Assembly (NCBI GenBank): GCA_947306375.1
Contig: CAMZGJ010000049.1
Coordinates: 1-8,329, forward strand
Length of the DNA stretch: 8,329 nt
Direction of reading: 5' to 3'
Origin: an uncultured Spirochaetales bacterium
Lineage (GTDB): Bacteria; Spirochaetota; Spirochaetia; Sphaerochaetales; Sphaerochaetaceae
This document shows, piece after piece, positions 1 through 6,612 of this stretch. The notes under the pieces were generated by a model, which saw only the letters and a program-made list of their open reading frames with translations, made no database searches and had not been told where the DNA came from. Both the position numbers and the translations under genes were made by a program. How positions within the stretch are numbered: the first letter of the stretch is position 1; each line of letters opens with the position of its first letter.

Positions 1-66
1 CAGAAAAAAGCATGACCATATTTTCAAAGAAGCTAATAAAGATACAAAGGACAATAGAAATAAAAA

Positions 67-531
67 ATGAGTAATTTGAACAAACTTACAGGCAAAGTCA
101 GTCTCGGAAAGGCTTTTCCCTTTGCTTTTCAGCAGGTTCTGGCCATGTTTGTCGCCAACCTGGTTCCCATAGTACTAGTCTGCTCTGCAGCGGGCATGAG
201 CGGAGATCAGATTCTCACTTTTTCCCAGAATGCAATGATAATTGCCGGAATTGCAACCTTCATCCAGTCCACCCCGTTCGGTGTAATAGGCTCCGGATTG
301 CCGCTGGTAATGGGCGCAAGCTTCACGTTTGTTGTTTCCCTCTCCGCCATAGCAGCAAAGTACGGTTACGGCGCAGTAATGGGATCTGTGATTGCAGGCG
401 GAATCTGGGTTTCCTTTCTTCCCGTTGTCCAGTCAATCTTCTCACAAAATGTAGTAGCAGTAATTATTGTCATGTCCTTCCTTCTGAACCTTGTTCTGCC
501 GGCTGACATGGAGGACCACAATGCTAGATAA
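67..531 (+). CDS. Internally deleted NCS2-family nucleobase (xanthine/uracil) permease, probably a non-functional remnant
   Basis: The 154-residue product begins like an NCS2 (nucleobase:cation symporter-2) permease: an [14 protein letters not shown] segment at residues 21-34 matches the first membrane helix, and [15 protein letters not shown] at 76-90 matches the conserved region near helix 3. From about residue 118 it reads LPVVQSIFS and ends FLLNLVLP (138-145), which resembles the last helix of the same family. Family members are usually about 430-460 residues, so roughly 290 central residues are absent, including the NxGxxxxT signature region of helix 10. The join falls near 400-425 and keeps frame, so no frameshift marks the damage. 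An AAAGGA element at 46-51 is the only ribosome-binding candidate and sits 15 nt from the ATG, rather far. The stop overlaps the guaA start. Family assignment is sure; loss of transport is inferred from the missing core. An assembly error across the gene is the main alternative. Confidence 0.72.
   Translation: MSNLNKLTGKVSLGKAFPFAFQQVLAMFVANLVPIVLVCSAAGMSGDQILTFSQNAMIIAGIATFIQSTPFGVIGSGLPLVMGASFTFVVSLSAIAAKYGYGAVMGSVIAGGIWVSFLPVVQSIFSQNVVAVIIVMSFLLNLVLPADMEDHNAR
510..514 (+). promoter_or_regulatory. Ribosome binding site of guaA, inside the permease frame
   Basis: GGAGG lies 6 nt before the ATG at 521, with the upstream gene still being read. It decides the guaA start in favour of 521 over the in-frame ATG at 491, which has no such site and would add ten residues not typical of GuaA. 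Confidence 0.85.
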
Positions 532-2071
532 GGTGCAGGAAAAAATCTTGATTCTGGACTTCGGAAGCCAGTACAACCAACTTATAGCACGCCGCGTCCG
601 CGAATGCGGAGTATACTGCGAGCTCAGGCCCTTTTCCATCCCCTTTGAGGAAATACGGGCCTTCTCACCCTCAGCCATTATACTTTCCGGCGGCCCCTCA
701 AGCGTCTACAGCCCGGGTGCGCCATCACTGAGCCCGCAGGTTGTCAGCCTGGGTATACCCATCCTGGGAATCTGCTACGGCGCCCAGCTTCTGGCCCACA
801 CTCTTGGCGGCACAGTAGTGCCCGCCGATTCCCTTGCTTCGCGCGAATACGGACATACGGACACTCAGTTTGACACCACCTCAGCGCTTTTTTCAGGTAT
901 TGGGGAAAACTCCGTTGTCTGGATGAGCCACGGAGACAGCGTTAAGGAACTTCCAAGCGGTTTCAGGGCCGTTGCAAAGTCCGCGGGGTGTCCGTTTGCC
1001 GCATTTGAAGACTCCTCACGCAGAATTTATGCTGTTCAGTTCCACCCCGAGGTAAGCCATACCGAATACGGAATGATAATTATAAAGAACTTTCTTACAG
1101 CCATCTCCAGCCTGAAATGCACATGGTCCATGGCAGATTACAGGCAGAGTTCAATCAAAGCAATCCGTGAGAAGGTTGGAAACGGAAAGGCTCTTCTTGC
1201 CCTCTCGGGAGGTGTGGACAGCTCTGTTGCCGCAGCCCTCATGTCTGAAGCAATAGGCTCAAACCTTACCTGTGTGTTTGTTGACCACGGTTTACTCAGA
1301 AAAGATGAAGGAGATGAGGTTGAAAAGATCTTTTCAGCCTATCCTGTCAACTTTATCAGGGTAAATGCATCAAAACTCTTTCTCTCCTCCCTCTCCGGAG
1401 TCACGGAACCTGAAAAGAAGCGCAAGATAATTGGAGAAACCTTCATCCGGGTCTTTGAGGAGCAGGCAAAAAAGATTGGCAGTGTGGACTTCCTTGTTCA
1501 GGGAACCATATATCCGGATGTGATTGAGTCCGGAATGGGCAGCAATGCCGCAGTAATCAAGAGCCATCACAACGTAGGCGGCCTTCCCGACTACGTTGAT
1601 TTCAAGGAAATAATCGAGCCCCTGCGCTTTCTGTTCAAGGATGAGGTGCGCGCCCTGGGCTCAGAACTGGGACTTCCGGCCTCTCTTGTGAACCGCCAGC
1701 CCTTCCCCGGCCCGGGCCTTGCAATCAGGGTAATAGGAGAAGTTACCGGGGAAAAACTTGCAATTCTCCGTGAGGCAGACTTTATTTTCCGCACTGAACT
1801 TGAGGCTGCACAGGTTGAGGGCGCAAGCCAGTACTTTGCCGTTCTTACCAATACCAAAAGCGTTGGTGTTATGGGAGACAGCAGAACCTATGACTATACT
1901 GTTGCCCTCAGAAGCGTAAAGACTTCAGACTTCATGACCGCAACCATAACCCACATTCCCTATCCTGTTCTGGAGAAGGTTTCGAACCGCATTGTAAACG
2001 AAATCCGCGGAGTAAACCGTGTGGTTTATGACATTACGGCCAAACCCCCGGCTACTGTGGAATGGGAATGA
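521..2071 (+). CDS. guaA: GMP synthase (glutamine-hydrolysing)
   Basis: GuaA makes GMP from XMP, ATP and glutamine, the last step of guanine nucleotide synthesis and of xanthine salvage; it is cytosolic. The 516-residue product is full length for the family. The N-terminal class I glutamine amidotransferase domain (about 8-195) shows [10 protein letters not shown] at its start, the nucleophile Cys85 in GICYGAQ, and His175 and Glu177 in QFHPE completing the triad. The ATP pyrophosphatase domain carries the PP-loop SGGVDSS at 229-235. The C-terminal GMP synthase domain has [16 protein letters not shown] and the closing [14 protein letters not shown], a hallmark ending. The start at 521 is set by GGAGG at 510-514. 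The gene overlaps the truncated permease by 11 nt, so translation is probably coupled to it. The ammonia-producing and synthetase halves are fused in one chain, as in most bacteria. All key residues are present. Confidence 0.98.
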   Translation: MLDKVQEKILILDFGSQYNQLIARRVRECGVYCELRPFSIPFEEIRAFSPSAIILSGGPSSVYSPGAPSLSPQVVSLGIPILGICYGAQLLAHTLGGTVVPADSLASREYGHTDTQFDTTSALFSGIGENSVVWMSHGDSVKELPSGFRAVAKSAGCPFAAFEDSSRRIYAVQFHPEVSHTEYGMIIIKNFLTAISSLKCTWSMADYRQSSIKAIREKVGNGKALLALSGGVDSSVAAALMSEAIGSNLTCVFVDHGLLRKDEGDEVEKIFSAYPVNFIRVNASKLFLSSLSGVTEPEKKRKIIGETFIRVFEEQAKKIGSVDFLVQGTIYPDVIESGMGSNAAVIKSHHNVGGLPDYVDFKEIIEPLRFLFKDEVRALGSELGLPASLVNRQPFPGPGLAIRVIGEVTGEKLAILREADFIFRTELEAAQVEGASQYFAVLTNTKSVGVMGDSRTYDYTVALRSVKTSDFMTATITHIPYPVLEKVSNRIVNEIRGVNRVVYDITAKPPATVEWE

Positions 2072-2189
2072 GAAGCACTAAATCAATTGTTCTGCTCAGT
2101 ACCGCTGTTTTCCGATGGTGAACGCAGTTTCAACGAAAAATTGATCAGATTACCACAGCGTGAAGCCGTCAGTGTTGCCGTTATGACAA
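2072..2189. other. Convergent intergenic region, no clear terminator
   Basis: This 118-nt gap separates the 3' ends of guaA (+) and the ROK kinase gene (-), where a two-way terminator would be expected. I see only a weak 7-bp inverted repeat, ATCAATT at 2082-2088 against AATTGAT at 2139-2145, with a 50-nt loop and no adjoining long T run. The guaA frame stays open after its stop for 45 codons to 2207, which is not unlikely by chance and matches no family I recognise. Confidence 0.4.
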
Positions 2190-3071
2190 TCAAAGCGGAT
2201 GCTTGTTGATGAAATGATGTAAGGCACCTACCATACCTGCCTCATTACCGAATCGGGCAGGAAGAATGGCTGTTTTCTCAGCTAAGATAGGTTTCACATA
2301 ATACGGATACAGTGTTTTTACTCTGTCAAAAAGGCTTTTCTGCTCCATAACTCCACCGCCAAGGACAAACGCTGCGGGATTGAGGATATATGAGAGCGAA
2401 CCCAGCCCCCGAGCAATGCTGTCTGCCATAAACTCAATCTCACGCTTACAGATTTCATCTCCGTTGGATGCACCTTTAAAAACCATGAGTCCGTTCCATG
2501 AGCCTTCAGCCTCTCCCTTGGCTTTTTCCACACGTCTGCACAAAGCTGTTGTAGAGCCGGTGTGTTCAAGATCGCTGTTTCCTACTTTTATGTACCCCAC
2601 CTCGCAGGCACTGAAAGACGCACCATGATAGATTTCTCCGTTGAGGGTGAAACCTCCGCCTATACCGGTTCCAACTGCAAGCCCCAGAACAGAAGAGTAA
2701 CCCTTGCCTGCGCCATATACGGACTCGGCAATAACCATAGAGTTTACGTCGTTTTCAACTTCACACGGAAGGTTACAGTGCTTTTCAAGAAAACCTTTAA
2801 TATCAAAGCCTGTGAAGTCAGGAACCTGAGGAAGAGAATACACAACAATGCCTTTGTCAGAGTCTATCATCGCAGTGGAGGAAACAGCGATTCCACTTAA
2901 GTTGTAGGTATTCTTCATATCTTCTACAACACGGACAACATCCATCATCCAAACAATTGGCCCTCTTTCGGCACCTGTGGGCATAGAGGAACTGAATTGA
3001 ATCTCAGCTTTCTCATTGAGAACACCGTATTTAATTGCAGTTCCTCCGATATCTATGCAGGCATAGTCCAT
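2190..3071 (-). CDS. nanK: ROK-family sugar kinase, probable N-acetylmannosamine kinase
   Basis: It probably phosphorylates ManNAc to ManNAc-6-P with ATP in the cytosol, between NanA and NanE. The 293-residue product has the ROK layout: ATP-binding DIGGTAIKYG at 7-16, END (106-108) with the likely catalytic base Asp108, and the glycine-rich GTGIGGG at 134-140. The usual zinc site is missing: the GExGH position reads CEVGY (156-160) and no CxCGxxGC cluster follows. Zinc-free ROK kinases are known, particularly in Firmicutes, so this need not mean loss of activity. A TGA stop lies directly before the ATG in frame, which fixes the start. Its ribosome binding site GGAGG lies in the last codons of nanE, 12 nt upstream, and the gap to nanE is 7 nt. 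It is the last gene of the operon visible here. The ROK call is certain; ManNAc specificity comes from nanA and nanE beside it, and a glucokinase or GlcNAc kinase cannot be excluded by sequence alone. Confidence 0.82.
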   Translation of the reverse strand: MDYACIDIGGTAIKYGVLNEKAEIQFSSSMPTGAERGPIVWMMDVVRVVEDMKNTYNLSGIAVSSTAMIDSDKGIVVYSLPQVPDFTGFDIKGFLEKHCNLPCEVENDVNSMVIAESVYGAGKGYSSVLGLAVGTGIGGGFTLNGEIYHGASFSACEVGYIKVGNSDLEHTGSTTALCRRVEKAKGEAEGSWNGLMVFKGASNGDEICKREIEFMADSIARGLGSLSYILNPAAFVLGGGVMEQKSLFDRVKTLYPYYVKPILAEKTAILPARFGNEAGMVGALHHFINKHPL

Positions 3072-3078
3072 TCAGGTT

Positions 3079-3774
3079 CTAACCCTCCAGAGCCTGTGCA
3101 TATTTCTTTGTAATCAACTGAGGTCTTGTAATTGAGCTTCCTACAACAACACAGAATGAACCCAGGTCAATTACACGCCTTGCCTTCTGCGGGCTGTCTA
3201 TGTTGCCTTCACAGATAACACGGTGTTTAACGTTTGCGAGAACATCTCTAAGAATCTTGAAATCATCCTCATCAATCTTAAGATGCTTGCTTTCAGGAGT
3301 ATACCCCACCATTGTTGTTCCGATAAAATCGAAGCCCAATTCATCAGCATGGATACATTCCTCGTATGTGGAGCAGTCTGCCATGAGAAGAACATCCGGG
3401 AACTCAGCCTTTATTTCCGCAAAGAACTGATCTAAAGTCTTACCTTGAGGGCGAAGCCTGTCTGTTGCATCAAGTGCAATGATTTCAGGTTTAACCTCCA
3501 TCAACTCTCTGATTTCCTTCATGGTGGGAGTAATGTAGATCTCGCTATCCGGATAGTCTCGTTTGATGATTGCTATTACAGGCAAATCAACAAGCTTCTT
3601 GATTTCTGCAATGTCTTCTTTTGTATTTGCCCTGATTCCACCTGCTCCACCCTGTTTGGCAGCAAGAGCCATTCTTGACATGATGAATGAGGAGTGAAGA
3701 GGTTCATCAGGCAAAGCCTGACAGGACACAACCAACTGCCCTTTCAGTTTTTTCAGGATTTCTTCGTTCTTCAT
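3079..3774 (-). CDS. nanE: N-acetylmannosamine-6-phosphate 2-epimerase
   Basis: NanE converts ManNAc-6-P to GlcNAc-6-P, sending sialic acid carbon into the amino sugar pathway; it is a cytosolic (beta/alpha)8 barrel. The 231-residue product is of family length and carries recognisable NanE stretches: GQLVVSCQALPDEPLH near the N-terminus, GGAGGIRAN at 42-50, IAIIKRDYP at 68-76 with the probable catalytic Lys71, LDATDR at 101-106, MADCSTYEE at 131-139, GTTMVGYT at 152-159, and ICEGNI at 187-192 with the probable acid/base Glu189. Start choice: an in-frame ATG at 3789 overlaps the nanA stop as ATGA, but AAGGAGGA at 3779-3786 lies within those first codons and is well placed for the ATG at 3774, so I choose 3774. 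The longer form would add MKEDK. It sits between nanA and the ROK kinase, as expected for a Nan operon. Confidence 0.95.
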   Translation of the reverse strand: MKNEEILKKLKGQLVVSCQALPDEPLHSSFIMSRMALAAKQGGAGGIRANTKEDIAEIKKLVDLPVIAIIKRDYPDSEIYITPTMKEIRELMEVKPEIIALDATDRLRPQGKTLDQFFAEIKAEFPDVLLMADCSTYEECIHADELGFDFIGTTMVGYTPESKHLKIDEDDFKILRDVLANVKHRVICEGNIDSPQKARRVIDLGSFCVVVGSSITRPQLITKKYAQALEG

Positions 3775-3778
3775 TTTA

Positions 3779-3786
3779 TCCTCCTT
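3779..3786 (-). promoter_or_regulatory. Ribosome binding site of nanE
   Basis: AAGGAGGA (read on the - strand) has its GGAGG core 5 nt from the ATG at 3774 and overlaps the nanA stop codon. It decides nanE's start and suggests that ribosomes finishing nanA restart on nanE. Confidence 0.75.
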
Positions 3787-4709
3787 CATATTGAAGCAAT
3801 GGCTTCGTCAATCATTGCTTTGCAGCGCTTAACCGTGTCCATATCCTCTGAAACAAGATTGAAGAGAGGAGCACGCACTCCGCCAAGGTCAATACCGTCA
3901 CGGATCTTCAGAATTTCCTTCATAACAGCATAGAGATTGCCCTTGCAGGAACACATAGCATAAATAATTTCATCTGCTTTGTTCTGTATATCGCGTGCCT
4001 TGGCAATATCTCCTTTCTGAACAAGAGAATAAATTGCATTGTAAAGCTCAGGCATGACGGCGTATGTACCGCCGATTCCCCCATCAGCACCCATGGCAAG
4101 ACCGGAAACAAGCTGCTCATCCGGACCATTGAAAACCACGAATTCGCGTCCGCCTTTGGTTCCTTCTGCCTTGAACATCTGGATATCCTGCACAGGCATT
4201 GATGAGTTCTTAACACCAATCACGCGGGGATTCTTCAACATTGTACGTAACAGAGGAAGCGAAAGAGCTACACCTGCAAGTTGCGGAATGTTGTAAATAA
4301 TGAAATCTGTATCCGGAGCTGCATCCGACATATCATTCCAATACTTGGCAATGGCATAATCAGGAAGATGGAAATAGATGGGAGGAATTGATGCAATTGC
4401 ATCAACACCTACGCTCCGGGCATGTTTTGCAAGGTCTACGGAGTCTCTTGTATTGTTGCATGCAATGTGGGCAATGATTGTGAGTTTGCCGTCGGCAGCC
4501 TTCACTACTGACTCGAGAATGCGCTTTCTCTCATCAGGATTCTGGTAGATGCATTCTCCTGAGCTTCCGCCCACATAGAGACCCTTAACCTTCTTGTTAA
4601 CAAGATATTTTGTAAAGACTGCGGCTTTTTCAACGGAGACATCTCCGTTATTGTCATAACACGCATAGAAAGCGGGGAAGATTCCCCTGTATTTGTCAGT
4701 TCTGCTCAT
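3786..4709 (-). CDS. nanA: N-acetylneuraminate lyase (DapA/NanA aldolase superfamily)
   Basis: It cleaves N-acetylneuraminate to ManNAc and pyruvate through a Schiff base in the cytosol. The 307 residues form the class I aldolase barrel of the DapA superfamily, of usual length. Visible motifs are GGSSGE at 47-52 (pyruvate carboxylate binding, GGSTGE in many homologues), Tyr139 in IIYNIP (proton transfer), the Schiff-base Lys167 in GVKNSS, and NGPDEQ at 194-199. The N-terminal YRGIFPAFYACYD is typical of sialic acid lyases rather than dihydrodipicolinate synthases. The start is backed by GGAGG at 4714-4718, 4 nt upstream. It lies 15 nt after the MalG-type permease gene and its stop touches the nanE reading frame, so all are likely co-transcribed. 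The nanE and ROK neighbours make sialate lyase much likelier than DapA or another 2-keto acid aldolase. Confidence 0.92.
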   Translation of the reverse strand: MSRTDKYRGIFPAFYACYDNNGDVSVEKAAVFTKYLVNKKVKGLYVGGSSGECIYQNPDERKRILESVVKAADGKLTIIAHIACNNTRDSVDLAKHARSVGVDAIASIPPIYFHLPDYAIAKYWNDMSDAAPDTDFIIYNIPQLAGVALSLPLLRTMLKNPRVIGVKNSSMPVQDIQMFKAEGTKGGREFVVFNGPDEQLVSGLAMGADGGIGGTYAVMPELYNAIYSLVQKGDIAKARDIQNKADEIIYAMCSCKGNLYAVMKEILKIRDGIDLGGVRAPLFNLVSEDMDTVKRCKAMIDEAIASI

Positions 4710-4724
4710 ATAACCTCCGGGTCA

Positions 4725-5609
4725 TCAACCTTTGACTGCTCCCATTGTAATTCCCTTTGTGAAATACTTCTGGAAGATAAGGAATACGATGATAATAGGC
4801 ACAGATGCAAGTGCGGCACCGGCCATAATAATTCCAAAGTCCGTACTGTTTTCAGCCTGCAGTGTAGCAATACCGAGGGAAATTGTCAGGTTACTGGACT
4901 TGGAGAGCATAATCAACTGCATGAAGTAGTCATTCCAGCTGTTGATGAATGTAAAGATTGCCAACGCTCCGATACCGGGTTTGATCATAGGTACTATAAC
5001 CTGTGCAAACGTTCTGGCCTCTCCTGCTCCGTCAATTCTTGCAGCCTCAATCATCTCATTGGGAACACCTTCAGAGAACTGTTTCATAAGGAACACACCG
5101 AACGGCCAACCGACGGTGGGGAATATTACCGCCCACAGTTTGTCGTACAGTCCCAGTGTACTCATTTCCCTGATAAGCGGGATAAGGATAACCTGCTTTG
5201 GAAGTGCCATGGCACATACAATCAATGCAAAAAGAGTACCCTTACCGGCAAAGCGTTTTTTTGCAAGTGCATAGCCTGCCATGGCAGCTGTAATACAAGT
5301 AAGAATCATGGCAACAACAGCCATAACAACCGTGTTAAGAAGCCATCTGATAGCACCGGGAACCGTAGGTCCCCTCAGAGCACCTATCTCGAACAGTGGA
5401 GCCGAACGCTTTGAGAAAAGTTTTACAAAGTTGTCTGTAACAAACTTTGAAGGCCACCATACAGGAGATGTGGAGTTGATTTCCTTTGCTGTCTTGAATG
5501 CACCTGTCAGAATCCAGTAAAGCGGGAATGTGAACAGGATTGCAAGAATAATAATAACAATAAGCGATACAATGTAATACGCTCTCTTATTTTCACTTTT
5601 AAGACTCAT
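4725..5609 (-). CDS. Carbohydrate ABC transporter permease, MalG type (CUT1)
   Basis: This is the second membrane subunit of the sugar importer. The 294-residue product has about six hydrophobic helices: 11-36, roughly 90-114, 125-148, 155-176, 211-235 and 262-280. The cytoplasmic coupling (EAA) loop, EAARIDGAGEARTF followed by IVP, spans 188-207 and contacts the ATPase. The protein ends YFTKGITMGAVKG, a very common MalG-family C-terminus. The frame is open upstream to an ATG at 5657, but AAGGAGGG at 5617-5624 sits 8 nt before the ATG at 5609, so I start there; this leaves a 13-nt gap to the preceding permease gene rather than an overlap. It is followed by nanA after 15 nt, which ties this importer to sialic acid use. 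The exact sugar cannot be read from the permease. Confidence 0.95.
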   Translation of the reverse strand: MSLKSENKRAYYIVSLIVIIILAILFTFPLYWILTGAFKTAKEINSTSPVWWPSKFVTDNFVKLFSKRSAPLFEIGALRGPTVPGAIRWLLNTVVMAVVAMILTCITAAMAGYALAKKRFAGKGTLFALIVCAMALPKQVILIPLIREMSTLGLYDKLWAVIFPTVGWPFGVFLMKQFSEGVPNEMIEAARIDGAGEARTFAQVIVPMIKPGIGALAIFTFINSWNDYFMQLIMLSKSSNLTISLGIATLQAENSTDFGIIMAGAALASVPIIIVFLIFQKYFTKGITMGAVKG

Positions 5610-5622
5610 ACCGTGACCCTCC

Positions 5623-6531
5623 TTATCTTTCCTTTGCAGCGTAGAACTGAACGGCACTGAGGGCGGCTATAAACAGAGCCAGGATAATACCCATGGCGTT
5701 TCCATAGCCAAACCTGTAGAGCTTGAAGGCGGTGTAGTAGATGTAGTACATAACCGTCTGTGTTGCATTATTGGGTCCGCCGGATGTGAGCAGCTGAATC
5801 AGTGCGAAACACTGGAAGCTGTTGATTGTTGTAATAACCACAATATAAAGAGTTGTGGGCATAATCTGAGGCCATTTGATTTTCCAGAAATTCTGGAGTT
5901 TTGTTGTTCCGTCAACCTGACCGGCCTCAATGAGGGTCGGGTCAACGTTGCTCAGTGCAGACACATAAAGGACTATCGGCTGTCCGACTGATGTGGTGAG
6001 AAGAATTACTATGATACACCATAAGGCTGTTGAGGGATTACCAAGCCAGTTAATATTGGTTTCTATGATTCCCAGACCTTTAAACACATAGTTCAGAACT
6101 CCATAGTAATTGTTGTACATCCACTTCCATACTACGGTAACAGCAACTGAACCGGTTACTACCGGAAGGTAGAAGATACAGCGGAAGGCGCTCAGCATCC
6201 ACTCCTTCATCTTGTATATTGCCGATGCAATCCACAGGGAGAAAGCTGTAACTACGGGAACGCTCACCACAACTATAATGAGTGTGTTTTTCAGACCCTT
6301 CAGAAACACCGGATCTTTCCAAAGTTCCGTGTAGTTCTGAAAGCCTATGAAGCGGTCAGGTGTTGTTGCGTTCAGATTTGAATCAAAGAAACTTGTGAAA
6401 AGACACAAAACCATGGGGAATACAACAAACCCCAGGAAGAACACAAGACTCGGAAGAAGGAAAAGATAGGAAGAGATTGTCTCCTTCCTTCTCAGTCTTC
6501 TGGTTATCGCAGTTGGACTATTCTGTGCCAT
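5623..6531 (-). CDS. Carbohydrate ABC transporter permease, MalF/UgpA type (CUT1)
   Basis: This is the first membrane subunit of the importer and would pair with the MalG-type protein encoded next. The 302 residues start with a basic cytoplasmic stretch (TRRLRRKE at 10-17), then a long first helix at about 20-47. Further hydrophobic segments lie near 83-106, 118-137, 169-192, 222-246 and 276-297. The coupling loop reads EAGQVDG from 202, with the W-P-x-I segment ending near 223; Gly replaces the second Ala of the classic EAA, which is common in this family. LLTSGGP at 247-253 and RFGYGNAMG at 273-281 are family landmarks. An AGAGGG element lies just upstream of the ATG. An 81-nt gap holding a strong hairpin separates it from the binding protein gene, so it is probably translated from a less abundant readthrough transcript. 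No ATP-binding subunit gene lies nearby. Confidence 0.95.
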   Translation of the reverse strand: MAQNSPTAITRRLRRKETISSYLFLLPSLVFFLGFVVFPMVLCLFTSFFDSNLNATTPDRFIGFQNYTELWKDPVFLKGLKNTLIIVVVSVPVVTAFSLWIASAIYKMKEWMLSAFRCIFYLPVVTGSVAVTVVWKWMYNNYYGVLNYVFKGLGIIETNINWLGNPSTALWCIIVILLTTSVGQPIVLYVSALSNVDPTLIEAGQVDGTTKLQNFWKIKWPQIMPTTLYIVVITTINSFQCFALIQLLTSGGPNNATQTVMYYIYYTAFKLYRFGYGNAMGIILALFIAALSAVQFYAAKER

Positions 6532-6544
6532 ACATACCCTCTGT

Positions 6545-6593
6545 TAAAAACCAATAAAAACAGGCAACTGCCCGGGAAACCCGGACAGTTACC
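6545..6593 (-). terminator. Intrinsic terminator or attenuator between the binding protein and permease genes
   Basis: On the - strand a 14-bp stem, GGTAACTGTCCGGG (6593-6580) with CCCGGGCAGTTGCC (6576-6563), pairs throughout with two G-T wobbles around a TTT loop. It is followed by TGTTTTTATT and a further T5. The shape is that of a rho-independent terminator. Because the permease genes downstream have no evident promoter of their own, it most likely acts as a partial terminator that makes binding protein mRNA exceed permease mRNA, and it would also shield the 3' end from decay. Confidence 0.85.
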
Positions 6594-6612
6594 GATATTA
6601 TTGAAATTGCAA

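Noticed and set aside
1..66. Possible purine riboswitch or promoter ahead of the permease and guaA.
   Set aside because: The 66 bases are A-rich and show no paired three-way-junction pattern and no convincing -35/-10 pair; the relevant leader may lie outside the window.
442..678. Open frame on the - strand opposite the permease end and guaA start.
   Set aside because: It lies antisense to well-supported coding sequence, has no family resemblance and no ribosome binding site I could support.
2139..2145. Inverted repeat ATCAATT/AATTGAT as a two-way terminator between the convergent genes.
   Set aside because: Only 7 AT-rich base pairs with a 50-nt loop and no adjacent T run in the right place; too weak to call.
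2072..2206. Forty-five codons open in the guaA frame after its stop (reads ...PLFSDGERSF...), a possible gene remnant or readthrough tail.
   Set aside because: GuaA already ends with its canonical PPATVEWE; a 45-codon open run is not rare by chance, it has no start or ribosome site, and I recognise no family.
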